From NCBI GenBank assembly GCA_910586405.1, contig CAJUII010000001.1:38433-102432 (forward strand): 64,000 nt of DNA, in the 5' to 3' direction. The DNA is from an uncultured Lachnospiraceae bacterium. GTDB lineage: Bacteria; Bacillota; Clostridia; Lachnospirales; Lachnospiraceae. A model generated the notes under the pieces. That model saw only the letters and a list, made by a program, of their open reading frames with translations. It was not told the origin of the DNA and did not search any database. Below, piece by piece: positions 1 to 9,172 of the stretch (position 1 is the stretch's first letter; every line of letters starts with the position of its first letter). The position numbers and the translations under genes are program-made.

Positions 1-54
1 GAGGGGATTTTGTATGTATCAATGATTGACCATGATGGGGAAGTGACATTCTGA
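1..54 (+). CDS. 3' end of an upstream gene (partial)
   Basis: Frame 1 is open from the window edge to a TGA at 52-54 and encodes the last 17 residues of a protein (ending DHDGEVTF). The other two forward frames close within the first 27 bases. A terminator-like hairpin follows directly at 67-97, which supports this being a genuine gene end. The tail is too short to assign a family. Confidence 0.5.
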   Translation, partial: EGILYVSMIDHDGEVTF

Positions 55-66
55 TCTTGGGAGATG

Positions 67-97
67 AGCCGGTTATGTGACAGCATGACCGGCTTTT
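67..97 (+). terminator. Rho-independent terminator
   Basis: An 11-bp stem (67-77 pairing with 84-94, one G-U pair) with a 6-base loop ends in a short T run (94-97). It lies between the tail of the upstream gene and the rhamnosidase gene, so it probably ends the upstream transcript. Confidence 0.6.
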
Positions 98-103
98 ATA
101 TAC

Positions 104-133
104 AAGGAGGTTCCGATGAATTTATACTTGTGA
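104..133 (+). promoter_or_regulatory. Strong SD followed by a 5-codon ORF
   Basis: AAGGAGG at 104-110 is the best ribosome binding site in the neighbourhood, but the ATG it serves (116) reaches a TGA at 131-133 after five codons. The rhamnosidase begins later in another frame. This could be a leader peptide, or the remains of a lost start. Confidence 0.25.
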
Positions 134-177
134 AAATATAGGGATTGGATTATGATGGTATCGGATGGGTGAGACGA

Positions 178-3100
178 ATGAGACAGAAGAATAAAATGCT
201 GCTGCTGACAGCCGCGGTGCTGCTCATAGGGCTTGTGAGCGGATGCAGCAGACAGCGACAGGAGCCGGAAACGGGCGGGGTCACAGACCTCACAGTGAAT
301 TATATGCAAAATCCTATAGGTGTCGAACAGAATTTGCTCTTTGGATGGCGGATGCAGGATGTGGGAGAGAACCAGCAGCAGACAGCTTACAGAATTGTTG
401 TGGCGGCATCGGAGGAGCAGCTGGCGGCACAGGAGTATGTCTGGGACAGCGGCCGGATGGCGTCTGGAATTTCAGTGGCTGTGCCCTATCAAGGGAGCAG
501 GCTGGAAGCAGGGACGCGCTATGTGTGGAGGGTATTTGTCTGGGACCAGGATGGCGTGCTGGCAAAGAGCACCGATACTGCTTCCTTTGAGATGGGACTG
601 ACGGACAACGACTGGAGCGGCGCCTCGTGGATTGGCATAAGGAATCAGCAGAGTGCAAGCGGTGATGCGACAGCCGCCGAAGCCTGCTACATCATTGAAT
701 ACGATGTCCGGCTGGGCAGGACGCGCACGGGCATGGTGTGGGGAATGGATACAAACCAGTACGGGGACTATTTCAGGTGTGAGTTTGACACGCTGGGAGA
801 AGCGGCGACCTTCTCGATTGTCTCGCTGTCGAATGTGGACGAGAAAAGGGACAGTGTTCTTTTGCCGGAAAGTTTTTGGGCGGATTCGGCCGAGAAGGAG
901 CATCATGTCCGACTGGATCTAAAAGGAACGAAGGTCGAAGCCAGCATTGACGGCATAATCGTTCTAAACACCGTGCTGGATGAGAGCAAACTGCTTGAAA
1001 ATATAGGGTTTTGGACGGACAGGGGGGCATATTATGCCTATTATGATAATCTCTGTGTGACGGATGGAAACACTGGGGAGACGATTTGTCAGGAAAGTTT
1101 TGATTCTGTAGATGATAATATTTTTTCGCCTTATTACGTGAAGCTGACAGACGGCTGGTGTGAGGCATCGTCCGGCTTTCTGCTGACATCTGGTGTGGAG
1201 GAGCCAGCGCCCATGCTGCGGTATCGTTTTGACAGGAAGTCAGACAGCCGTGTGAGCGCTGCGAGGCTCTATGTTACCTCGTTAGGGGATTACAGAATCT
1301 ATCTGGATGGGGAGGATATCAGCGGGGCGTATCTTGCGCCGGGGCGCTCTATCTATGACAGGGAGACATACTATCAAACCTATGATGTGACAAGCATGTT
1401 TGCGCCAGATCAAACGGCACATGTCATTGGCGCCATGCTGGGGCATGGCAGGTATGACAAAGCGAATGCAGACTGGGGAGAGAACATCGCAGTGCAGGCA
1501 AAGCTGGTGTTGCAGTACGAGGATCAGACGACACAGACCGTTGTCACAAATGATGCATGGCAGGCTTATGCGGACGGCCCTGTCAGAAATGACGATATGT
1601 TTCTGGGAGAATTTTATGACGCCGCGCAGGAGGTTCCTGGTTGGTGTGAGCCAAGCTTTGCGGCGCAGGGCTGGCGGCAGGCGGATGTGTTTCCAGAGTA
1701 TGATATACTGGATCAGAAAGCAAATGAGGCGCCTGCGGTAAAGTGCATTGAGATGCGTTCACCGGTCGCAGTGTCAGAGCCGGTGGCGGGTGAGTATGTC
1801 TATGACTTTGGACAGAACTTTAACGGAGTCTGCCGGTTGGTCTTACGGGGGACAGAGGGAAAGCGGGGACAGACAGTCACCGTCCGGTATGCGGAAGCGC
1901 TCAATGACAGCGGGATGTCCTGTAAAGATGATGCGCCCGGCACCATTTGGACACAGAATTTGTACACGGCGAAGAATACAGATTACTATGTGATGAGCGG
2001 GGCGGGGGAGGAGATGTACACGCCTGCGCTGGTGTGCAGGGGATTTCGCTATGTGCAGATTTCTGGTGTGGAGGAGGCGCCTGCGGCGGCGGATGTCACA
2101 GGGCTGGTACTCAGCACCGCAAATAAAAGGACCGGGCATTTTTCGTGTTCTGATGAGGGGATTAATCTACTGTATGACAGTATTTACTGGACGCAGTTGA
2201 GCAATTTTTTGGATGTCCCGACGGACTGTCCGCAGCGGGATGAGCGCTTTGGATGGGCGGGTGACGCGCAGGTCTTTGCCCGCACGGCAGCATATAATGC
2301 CGATGTGCACAACTATCTGGCAAAGTATGTGCAGATGCTGATAGACGGACAGTGTGAGAACGGAGCGTTTCCAGAGATCGCACCCAGCATCAATATGGAC
2401 AGTGGCGCGAACGGATGGAGTGACGCGGGGATTATTCTCATATGGGAACTGTATCAACAGTACGGGGACCGACAACTCATCGCGGACAATCTGGATGCGA
2501 TGTGCAGGTATGTGGATTATCTTGTGGATACAAGCGAGAATTTTGTCCGCAGGCAGCACAATTACAGTGATCACAATGCGGTGGCGGGGCTCGATGACGA
2601 GATTGCGAATACAGCGCAGTGTGCATATGTGGCAGGACTTTTGTCAAAAATGAGTGCAGATATCGGGGAACAGGATATTGCCGTCACGTATGAAAAGATC
2701 TACCAGCAATATAGGGCCGCGTGGCAGGACAACTTCATCAACGAGGACGGCTCGATTGACTGCTGGCTGCAATCTGCCTACACGCTGGGATTAGCATATG
2801 GACTGTATCCAGAGGAGTTAGAGGAAAAGGGAGCGGCGTGTCTCAACAATGCGGTAGCTGCAAATGACTATCATCTGAATACTGGCTATGTTGCGACACA
2901 GTTTTTGCTGCCGGTGCTGTGCAGATATGGTTACGTGGACACTGCGTACCGCATTTTGCAGCAGGATACCTACCCCTCGTGGAATCACATGCTGTCCTAT
3001 GGACAGACGACGATCACGGAGGCATGGAATACCTGCTATGACACAGGCGGCGGGACTTATGCGGTCAACGGTTCGATGAATCATTTCGGACTTGGAACAG

Positions 3101-3396
3101 TGGGGCAGTGGATGTACAGCGGTATCCTGGGAATCAGGAGGGACATGGACAATCCTGGATATAAACATTTCTATATCGAACCGCAGGTGGGCGGCGGATT
3201 GACACAGGTGTCGGGAAGTTATGAGAGCGTTTATGGTACTATTGAGAGCAGTTGGCGTGTGGAGGGAAGTGAGTTGGTATTTTGCTTTGCAATTCCGCCA
3301 AACACGACGGCGACAGTCACGCTTCCAGATCCGCAATATCAGAATATGGAGCTTACTTCTGGCAGGCATGAATATCACATTGCCCTGAATCAATGA
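178..3396 (+). CDS. GH78 alpha-L-rhamnosidase, lipoprotein
   Basis: Predicted to hydrolyse terminal alpha-L-rhamnose at the outer face of the membrane. The 1072-residue protein begins with a lipoprotein signal (hydrophobic segment 7-20, lipobox LVSGC, lipidated Cys23). The GH78 signature DVPTDCPQRDERFGWAGD starts near residue 679, and a second acidic motif, TITEAWN (Glu948), lies in the C-terminal half of the (alpha/alpha)6 barrel. Beta-rich domains precede the barrel, and residues about 180-320 look like an inserted LamG/ConA-like module. ATG 178 is chosen because it places the signal peptide at the N-terminus. TTG 145 and GTG 169 are in-frame alternatives, and the SD at 178 is only moderate (GGGTGAG). 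The downstream GT2 starts 15 bases after the stop. The location beside rhamnose-pathway genes suggests a role in glycan remodelling or scavenging, which is inference. Confidence 0.9.
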   Translation: MRQKNKMLLLTAAVLLIGLVSGCSRQRQEPETGGVTDLTVNYMQNPIGVEQNLLFGWRMQDVGENQQQTAYRIVVAASEEQLAAQEYVWDSGRMASGISVAVPYQGSRLEAGTRYVWRVFVWDQDGVLAKSTDTASFEMGLTDNDWSGASWIGIRNQQSASGDATAAEACYIIEYDVRLGRTRTGMVWGMDTNQYGDYFRCEFDTLGEAATFSIVSLSNVDEKRDSVLLPESFWADSAEKEHHVRLDLKGTKVEASIDGIIVLNTVLDESKLLENIGFWTDRGAYYAYYDNLCVTDGNTGETICQESFDSVDDNIFSPYYVKLTDGWCEASSGFLLTSGVEEPAPMLRYRFDRKSDSRVSAARLYVTSLGDYRIYLDGEDISGAYLAPGRSIYDRETYYQTYDVTSMFAPDQTAHVIGAMLGHGRYDKANADWGENIAVQAKLVLQYEDQTTQTVVTNDAWQAYADGPVRNDDMFLGEFYDAAQEVPGWCEPSFAAQGWRQADVFPEYDILDQKANEAPAVKCIEMRSPVAVSEPVAGEYVYDFGQNFNGVCRLVLRGTEGKRGQTVTVRYAEALNDSGMSCKDDAPGTIWTQNLYTAKNTDYYVMSGAGEEMYTPALVCRGFRYVQISGVEEAPAAADVTGLVLSTANKRTGHFSCSDEGINLLYDSIYWTQLSNFLDVPTDCPQRDERFGWAGDAQVFARTAAYNADVHNYLAKYVQMLIDGQCENGAFPEIAPSINMDSGANGWSDAGIILIWELYQQYGDRQLIADNLDAMCRYVDYLVDTSENFVRRQHNYSDHNAVAGLDDEIANTAQCAYVAGLLSKMSADIGEQDIAVTYEKIYQQYRAAWQDNFINEDGSIDCWLQSAYTLGLAYGLYPEELEEKGAACLNNAVAANDYHLNTGYVATQFLLPVLCRYGYVDTAYRILQQDTYPSWNHMLSYGQTTITEAWNTCYDTGGGTYAVNGSMNHFGLGTVGQWMYSGILGIRRDMDNPGYKHFYIEPQVGGGLTQVSGSYESVYGTIESSWRVEGSELVFCFAIPPNTTATVTLPDPQYQNMELTSGRHEYHIALNQ

Positions 3397-3411
3397 AAGG
3401 ATGTAACAAGA

Positions 3412-4404
3412 GTGGATAACAATAGACAAAAAGGAATACTTTATATTGTGGTTCCCTGCTTCAATGAGGAGGAAGCCCTAGAGACCTCTGCGGAAAAGCT
3501 TTTGGAAAAGCTGTATGAATTAAAGGCAAATGGGGTCGTCTGTGAGGAGAGCCGGATTGTGTTTGTGGATGACGGTTCTAAGGACAGGACATGGGAGATT
3601 ATCAAAGCATTGTATGAATCACATGAGGAGATCAAGGGACTCCGCTTTGCGCACAACAGAGGACATCAGAATGCGATCCTTGCCGGGATGATGTACGCTG
3701 TCAAATACTGTGATTTTACCATCACGATTGATGCGGACTTACAGCAGGATGTGAATGCGATGGAGCGTTTTATCGGCGCTTACATGGAGGGGAGCGAGAT
3801 TGTGTACGGAGTGCGCAATTCAAGGGACACTGACGGATTTTTTAAGAAGCTTTCAGCGACAATATTCTATAAGTCAATGAAGCTTATGGACTGCAACATT
3901 TATGAAAATTCCGCGGACTATCGGCTCATGAGCAGGAAGGCGCTCGAAGCGCTGTCGGAATATGGGGAAGTGAATCTGTTTCTGCGCGGCATTATACCGG
4001 ATATCGGGCTCAAGTCCTCTGTCGTGCACTTTGAAGTGTTTCCCCGAATGCAGGGGGAGTCAAAATACTCTTTGTCCAAGATGTTTACGCTGGCGGTGGA
4101 CGGGATTACTTCCTTTAGCATCAAGCCGATACGGATGGTGTTCATGATGGGGATTTTGGCGTTGATGGTTGGTTTTTTCATGATTATCCACATCATATAT
4201 GAGCACTACTTTGGCTATACGGTCAGCGGATGGTCGTCCATACTGATGTCGATCTGGGTGCTTGGCGGGGCGGTTTTGCTCTCACTTGGCATCATAGGGG
4301 AGTATGTGGGCAGGAATTATCTTGAGACAAAGCACCGGCCGCGGTATTATTTCTGGGAGATTTTGTCGCGGGACGAAAATGTGATCGATACGAAGGATCA
4401 ATAG
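3412..4404 (+). CDS. CsbB/GtrB-like polyprenyl-phosphate glycosyltransferase (GT2)
   Basis: Probably transfers a sugar from a nucleotide donor to undecaprenyl phosphate on the cytoplasmic face. The 330-residue protein has a GT-A domain with VVPCFNEEE near residue 13, FVDDGSKD near 51 and an intact DxD (Asp107-Asp109 in TIDADLQQD). Two C-terminal membrane helices (about 243-265 and 275-300) and the ending IGEYVGRNYLE...RPRYYFWE are typical of the DPM1/GtrB/CsbB group. The start is GTG 3412, 10 bases after GAAAGGA. A YfhO-type GT-C gene follows after 20 bases; in Bacillus and Listeria the CsbB-YfhO pair glycosylates wall polymers together with a GtrA-type flippase. The sugar cannot be told from sequence. 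Confidence 0.85.
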   Translation: MDNNRQKGILYIVVPCFNEEEALETSAEKLLEKLYELKANGVVCEESRIVFVDDGSKDRTWEIIKALYESHEEIKGLRFAHNRGHQNAILAGMMYAVKYCDFTITIDADLQQDVNAMERFIGAYMEGSEIVYGVRNSRDTDGFFKKLSATIFYKSMKLMDCNIYENSADYRLMSRKALEALSEYGEVNLFLRGIIPDIGLKSSVVHFEVFPRMQGESKYSLSKMFTLAVDGITSFSIKPIRMVFMMGILALMVGFFMIIHIIYEHYFGYTVSGWSSILMSIWVLGGAVLLSLGIIGEYVGRNYLETKHRPRYYFWEILSRDENVIDTKDQ

Positions 4405-4424
4405 AGTGAAGGGGAGTGTTCGGG

Positions 4425-7025
4425 ATGTATACGAAAATATGGAATCAGCAGACAAAGGCATATCTGGTCTACTCAGTCTGCTTTTGGGGATTTATCATTC
4501 CTAAGACCTATGATATGTATCAATACGGATATGTGGCGCTGGGCGGATGGGATGCAGTGACGCAGATGTATCCTGTGATGCTGTATGTGAGCAGGGCGGT
4601 TCGGGGATTTTTTTCGCATCTGGTCATTCCGCTGTTTGAACTGAAACTAGGAATGGGAGATGACTTGATCACGGCGCTCAACTGGCACGGTTTCGGAGAG
4701 CCGTTTTATCTGCTGACAGCACTTGTGCCGGAGGCAGTGCTGCCATATTTCTATACATTTTTGTTTTATTTGAGAGTCTATTTGGGCGGGATTACGTTTC
4801 TATGGTTTGTGCGGGAGCACGACCGGACGCAGAGCACAGCCGCTTATGTCATCGGGACATTGGTCTATATCTTTAGCGGATTCACGATGCAGGCCAATAT
4901 TCATATCATATTTGTACATGCCATGGTGTACACGCCGATGCTTTTGCTTGGAGGAGAGCGCATCTTGAAAGGAAAGCGGCAGGGCATTCTCGCAGCAGGC
5001 ACTTTTTTGTTTGCACTCTCAGGATTTTATTATCTCTACATCGGGTCTGTCGCACTGGCTGTCTATACTCTTTATCGCCTTGTTCGGCTTCGAGGCGGCT
5101 TTCGTGAGAGTTTGATGAAGGTGGTGCGGGTGACGGTAGAATATTTGACAGGGCTTGCGCTGTCGGCGTTTCTCTTTGTGCCCGCTGTACTGGGATTTCT
5201 CTCAAGCAATCGCGCTCATGTCCAGACACAGTTTAAACTGTTTGACTCGTGGAAAAAAATTAGAAAATTTCTGGTCAATCTATTTTTTCCGCATACTAAT
5301 TATCAGGTCTTTTCGGTTATGGCGATCGGTGTGGTCGTGATGATGATCGTGCTGTTTGCAAAGGGGCGTAGGACGGAGCGGAGAAATATCATCACGATGC
5401 TTGTGCTCGCGTGGATTCCGGCAGTCAGCTGCGTGATGTCGGGTTTCGGGGAGATTTATGACAGATGGGAACTGCTTTTGGTGTTCTATGTTGCCTTTCT
5501 GGTCGCCGTCAGCTGGGATACGATAGACGAGCTCAATCTGCTGCAAAAGCTGGTTCTTGTTGGCGTTTATGGCGTTCTGGGATTGTGGGGGAAGAAGAGG
5601 GACCTGTTTGATACGGAAGCGTTTCGGATTGTGATGGTGTCTTATGGTGTGATATTAGTTTTTTTACTTTTGATGTATCCGCTTGCTAAGAGAGCAGGGA
5701 GACGCAGATGGTGCTGTCTTGGATTTTTTGCGGTGATGGTATTGTTGATCTGTAAGTCCTGGCAGTGCAATTCGATTGACCGGGAGATCTCGTTCGTGCA
5801 GGAGCGGGATGTGCGGGCGGAACTGATAAAGGATAGGAGTGTTTACCGTGTCAGCAATGAGCGCACGTTCACAGAACCTAGAAACGGTCAGAATATTGCA
5901 CTCTTTCAAAATTATTATGGATTATCAGAATATTTCAGCATAGAAAATCCCAGTTTTACATCTGGACTTTTAGCGTGGGATGTGAACCCGGACTCGTCCA
6001 TGAACCATATGAATGTAGGGTTGGACCAGCGTACCGTATTGGAGACTTTATCTGCCGTGAAATATATGCTAAAGCGGACGGCATCGGAGGTGATTGTACC
6101 TTATGGGTACAACAAGGTGAAAGAGACCAAAGACGGCGAATGGTCCCTGTACGAAAACAGCAATGCGCTGCCGCTTTTTTATACATATGACACTGTGCTT
6201 GCAGAGGGGGAGTATGAGGGCAGAAATGGATTTGAGAAACAGCAGATTATGCTGCGGACAGCGGCGGTGAAGGACTATGAGGGAACGCTTCCGAGAAAAG
6301 AGGCGCCCTTGGAGGAGTTACGGCAACTGGAATATCAGATTGCAGGGATAGAGAAGGGGGCGCTTGTGGATGGTGAGCTGCGACTAAAAGCTGGTGCAGT
6401 AGTGACTTTGAAGGCAGCGCTAAAGACACAGGGGGAGAATTATGTCTCCTTTGATGAGGTGGATTTAAGAGGCAGTTTTTCCGTGAAGCTTCCGAGGGAG
6501 GAGCGGCTTAAGGAGGTAAATATTTCTCAGGGTTTCTTCAATGGAACTGCCGGAGTAAACATGGGGGCGGCATCCTCTAGTGAGGAGCAGGAGATTGAGA
6601 TTTCTTTTCATAAAAAGGAGCGTTTTCCGATCACCCATTTGAAATTGTACGCCTATGATTTTGCAGATTTTGCCGACTGTGTAAACGAGCGCCGTCAGAC
6701 ATTGATTACAGACATCACTGTAAGAAATAATCAACTGGCGTGTGAGGTGTCTGCTGACAAGCCTCAGATTTTGTGCATGGCGGTTCCGTATAGCAGGGGA
6801 TGGCGTGCGTATGTGGACGGTGAGCAGGTCAAAATCTATCAGATGAATGACATGTTTATGGGAATTGAGATTCCCGAGGGAGCGCATCACATCGCGTTTC
6901 ATTATTTTACCTATGGATTAAAGGCCGGATTGTTGATCACAATAACAGCCATACTCATAATTTTGTTTGTTTTCGTTAAAAATAAGTGTTGGCATCGGCG
7001 AAAAATTAGTTTACAATCAATATAA
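4425..7025 (+). CDS. YfhO-family GT-C membrane glycosyltransferase
   Basis: An 866-residue polytopic membrane protein of the YfhO family. The N-terminal half holds many hydrophobic helices with the early extracytoplasmic motif GWDAVTQMYP (Asp43), comparable to the catalytic acidic loop of GT-C enzymes. A soluble region (about 460-830) follows and then one last helix. Known relatives (B. subtilis YfhO) move a sugar from a polyprenyl-phosphate donor onto an extracellular acceptor such as lipoteichoic acid. ATG 4425 is preferred over GTG 4416 because GGGGAG at 4411-4416 sits 8 bases upstream of it. The CsbB-like donor synthase directly upstream fits this job. The acceptor could be the wall polymer made by genes further downstream (inference). 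Confidence 0.8.
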   Translation: MYTKIWNQQTKAYLVYSVCFWGFIIPKTYDMYQYGYVALGGWDAVTQMYPVMLYVSRAVRGFFSHLVIPLFELKLGMGDDLITALNWHGFGEPFYLLTALVPEAVLPYFYTFLFYLRVYLGGITFLWFVREHDRTQSTAAYVIGTLVYIFSGFTMQANIHIIFVHAMVYTPMLLLGGERILKGKRQGILAAGTFLFALSGFYYLYIGSVALAVYTLYRLVRLRGGFRESLMKVVRVTVEYLTGLALSAFLFVPAVLGFLSSNRAHVQTQFKLFDSWKKIRKFLVNLFFPHTNYQVFSVMAIGVVVMMIVLFAKGRRTERRNIITMLVLAWIPAVSCVMSGFGEIYDRWELLLVFYVAFLVAVSWDTIDELNLLQKLVLVGVYGVLGLWGKKRDLFDTEAFRIVMVSYGVILVFLLLMYPLAKRAGRRRWCCLGFFAVMVLLICKSWQCNSIDREISFVQERDVRAELIKDRSVYRVSNERTFTEPRNGQNIALFQNYYGLSEYFSIENPSFTSGLLAWDVNPDSSMNHMNVGLDQRTVLETLSAVKYMLKRTASEVIVPYGYNKVKETKDGEWSLYENSNALPLFYTYDTVLAEGEYEGRNGFEKQQIMLRTAAVKDYEGTLPRKEAPLEELRQLEYQIAGIEKGALVDGELRLKAGAVVTLKAALKTQGENYVSFDEVDLRGSFSVKLPREERLKEVNISQGFFNGTAGVNMGAASSSEEQEIEISFHKKERFPITHLKLYAYDFADFADCVNERRQTLITDITVRNNQLACEVSADKPQILCMAVPYSRGWRAYVDGEQVKIYQMNDMFMGIEIPEGAHHIAFHYFTYGLKAGLLITITAILIILFVFVKNKCWHRRKISLQSI

Positions 7026-7056
7026 AAGACATGGAGGGACAGAGGGCAAATTGACC

Positions 7057-8205
7057 ATGGAAAAAAACAGATCATTTGACAAAATTATCATCGGTGCAGG
7101 GCTGTATGGGCTGTATGCCGCACTTTTTTGTGCAAAACTGGGACAGCGCGTGCTGGTGTTAGAGTGTGAGGCGGCGCCGTTTCAGCGGGCGACCTATATC
7201 AATCAGGCGAGAGTGCATCAGGGGTATCATTATCCCCGCTCCCTCTCGACGGCGATGAAGTCAGCGGGGTATTTTGCGCGCTTTAATGAGGACTATGGGT
7301 TCTGTATCAACCGCGAATTTCAGAAGGTGTATGCGACATCTAGCGAGTATTCCTGGTCGGACGGTGCACAGTTCAAAAAGTTCTGCGATGCGGCACAGAT
7401 TCCGTGCGAGGAGCTTCATCCGGGAAAATTCTTTAAGGAAGGCATGTGTGACGGTGCGTTCTTAACGCGGGAGTACACATATGATGCCTTTATATTAAGA
7501 GATTATTTGATGGAGAAGCTTTTGGAGATGGGAACGCTTTTGGAGATTCACTTCGGAGTCAATATAGAGCGCATCGAGAAATTGCAGGATGTCTATGCAT
7601 TGTATGTCAGCGAGGCAGGGGAGATGGCTGAGTACCGTTCAGGTTTCGTGCTCAATGCCACCTACGCATCGACAAACCAGATTTTAGACCTGTTGGGCTT
7701 TGACAAGTTTGGCATCAAATACGAACTCTGCGAGATTATTCTCTGCGACGTGAATGAGACCTTAAAGGAATATGGATTTACGGTGATGGATGGTCCCTTT
7801 TTCTCGATTATGCCCTTTGGCAAGACCGGGCTGCACTCGCTCACGTCGGTGACGTTCACACCGCATGCGACAAGCTATGACGAGGTGCCGCGCTTTCCTT
7901 GTCAGGCGGACAGCGAGGGCATCTGCAGCGCCGCACACCTGGGAAACTGCAATCTCTGTAAGGCAAAGCCGCGCACGGCATTTCCATATATGGCAAACCT
8001 TGCACGCAAATACCTGCGCGATGAATATGGGTTTACGTACAAAGATTCTCTGTTTTCGATGAAACCGATCTTGATGAGCTCGGAGATTGACGATTCGAGG
8101 CCCACGGTCGTTCGAACATACACGTCAAATCCTACGTTTGTCGGCGTTTTGTCGGGCAAAATCAATACAGTGTACGACCTTGACGATATATTGGAAGGGG
8201 TATAG
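7057..8205 (+). CDS. FAD-dependent oxidoreductase (DAO-like)
   Basis: A 382-residue protein with an N-terminal FAD-binding Rossmann motif (IIIGAGLYGLYAALF, residues 10-24) and an adenine-binding acidic end of strand 2 (LVLECE). The body resembles D-amino-acid-oxidase-type flavoproteins. A cysteine group (C-x7-C-x2-C, in the stretch beginning CSAAHLGNC) might bind metal or iron-sulfur. ATG 7057 is chosen because FAD-fold proteins start close to the GxGxxG motif and AGAGGG lies 10 bases upstream; a longer reading from 6967 would overlap YfhO. It is the first gene of a compact five-gene cassette ending at 11765, with only 3 bases to the next gene. The natural substrate is unknown; oxidation of a sugar or of a lipid-linked intermediate is inferred from context. 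Confidence 0.7.
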   Translation: MEKNRSFDKIIIGAGLYGLYAALFCAKLGQRVLVLECEAAPFQRATYINQARVHQGYHYPRSLSTAMKSAGYFARFNEDYGFCINREFQKVYATSSEYSWSDGAQFKKFCDAAQIPCEELHPGKFFKEGMCDGAFLTREYTYDAFILRDYLMEKLLEMGTLLEIHFGVNIERIEKLQDVYALYVSEAGEMAEYRSGFVLNATYASTNQILDLLGFDKFGIKYELCEIILCDVNETLKEYGFTVMDGPFFSIMPFGKTGLHSLTSVTFTPHATSYDEVPRFPCQADSEGICSAAHLGNCNLCKAKPRTAFPYMANLARKYLRDEYGFTYKDSLFSMKPILMSSEIDDSRPTVVRTYTSNPTFVGVLSGKINTVYDLDDILEGV

Positions 8206-8208
8206 CAC

Positions 8209-9141
8209 ATGACAAGCAAGGAAAAGAATTTTATGTCCGCGGTGCTCTATGTGCACAATGATGCGGCGTCGATCGCAGATTTTCTGCGGACGGTGATGAC
8301 CATGCTGGAGGAGCATTTTGAGCACTCGGAGATCATCTGTGTGAATGACTGCTCGCAGGACAACAGTGTTGAGATCCTGCGCGAGATTGGCAGACATGCC
8401 AAAAGCACGACAGTGACCGTGCTGAACATGAGCTATTTTCATGGGGTGGAGACCGCGATGAATGCGGGCATGGATTTGGCGATCGGGGATTTTGTGCTGG
8501 AGTTTGATGCCTGTGTCCCGGATTTCGCAGCGTCGGTGATCATGGATGTCTATCGGAAGTCACTTGAGGGATACGACATAGTGAGCGCTTCCCCTGACAG
8601 GAAACAGCGGTTTACATCGAGCATATTTTATCATGTATTCAATCGGTTCACAGACTTTTCGTATCAATTGGGCACAGAGCGCTTTCGGGTACTCAGCCGC
8701 AGGGTGATCAACCGCATCAGCAGCATGAACAAGTCTGTGCCGTACCGCAAGGCAGTGTATGCAAACTGCGGGCTGAAAACAGCAAACATCCGATATGAGG
8801 CAGCAGGCGCCCAGACGGCAAAGCAGGATAAGACAGAGCGCAAGTACCGGACAGACCTTGCGGTCAACAGTATGATCTTATTCACAGAACTCGGCTATCG
8901 GTTTGCGGTGACGATGACGGTACTCATGATGCTCGTTGCGGTGCTGGTCGCGGCGTACTCCGCAGTCGTATATTTGTTTAGCAATCCGGTTGCAGGCTGG
9001 ACGACGACGCTCTTTTTTATGTCGTTTGCCTTTTTTGGGCTGTTTGGCATTCTGACCATCATTATCAAGTATTTACAGATTTTGGTGGATTTGGTATTCA
9101 GGCGCAAGAAATACAGCTTTGAGAGTATAGAAAAAATGTAA
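8209..9141 (+). CDS. Membrane-anchored GT2 glycosyltransferase with atypical DxD
   Basis: A 310-residue GT-A protein with two C-terminal membrane helices (about 232-256 and 264-290), the layout of polyprenyl-phosphate sugar synthases. ICVNDCSQDNS (about 43-53) is the donor-binding acidic motif. The expected metal-binding DxD reads Asp100-Ala-Cys102 (EFDACVPD), so the second aspartate is replaced by cysteine. The enzyme may use another metal geometry or donor, or have low activity. It starts 3 bases after the FAD oxidoreductase, so the two are probably co-translated. Confidence 0.75.
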   Translation: MTSKEKNFMSAVLYVHNDAASIADFLRTVMTMLEEHFEHSEIICVNDCSQDNSVEILREIGRHAKSTTVTVLNMSYFHGVETAMNAGMDLAIGDFVLEFDACVPDFAASVIMDVYRKSLEGYDIVSASPDRKQRFTSSIFYHVFNRFTDFSYQLGTERFRVLSRRVINRISSMNKSVPYRKAVYANCGLKTANIRYEAAGAQTAKQDKTERKYRTDLAVNSMILFTELGYRFAVTMTVLMMLVAVLVAAYSAVVYLFSNPVAGWTTTLFFMSFAFFGLFGILTIIIKYLQILVDLVFRRKKYSFESIEKM

Positions 9142-9172
9142 ATAAAAATCGATAGGAAGATGGAGGGGTAAT

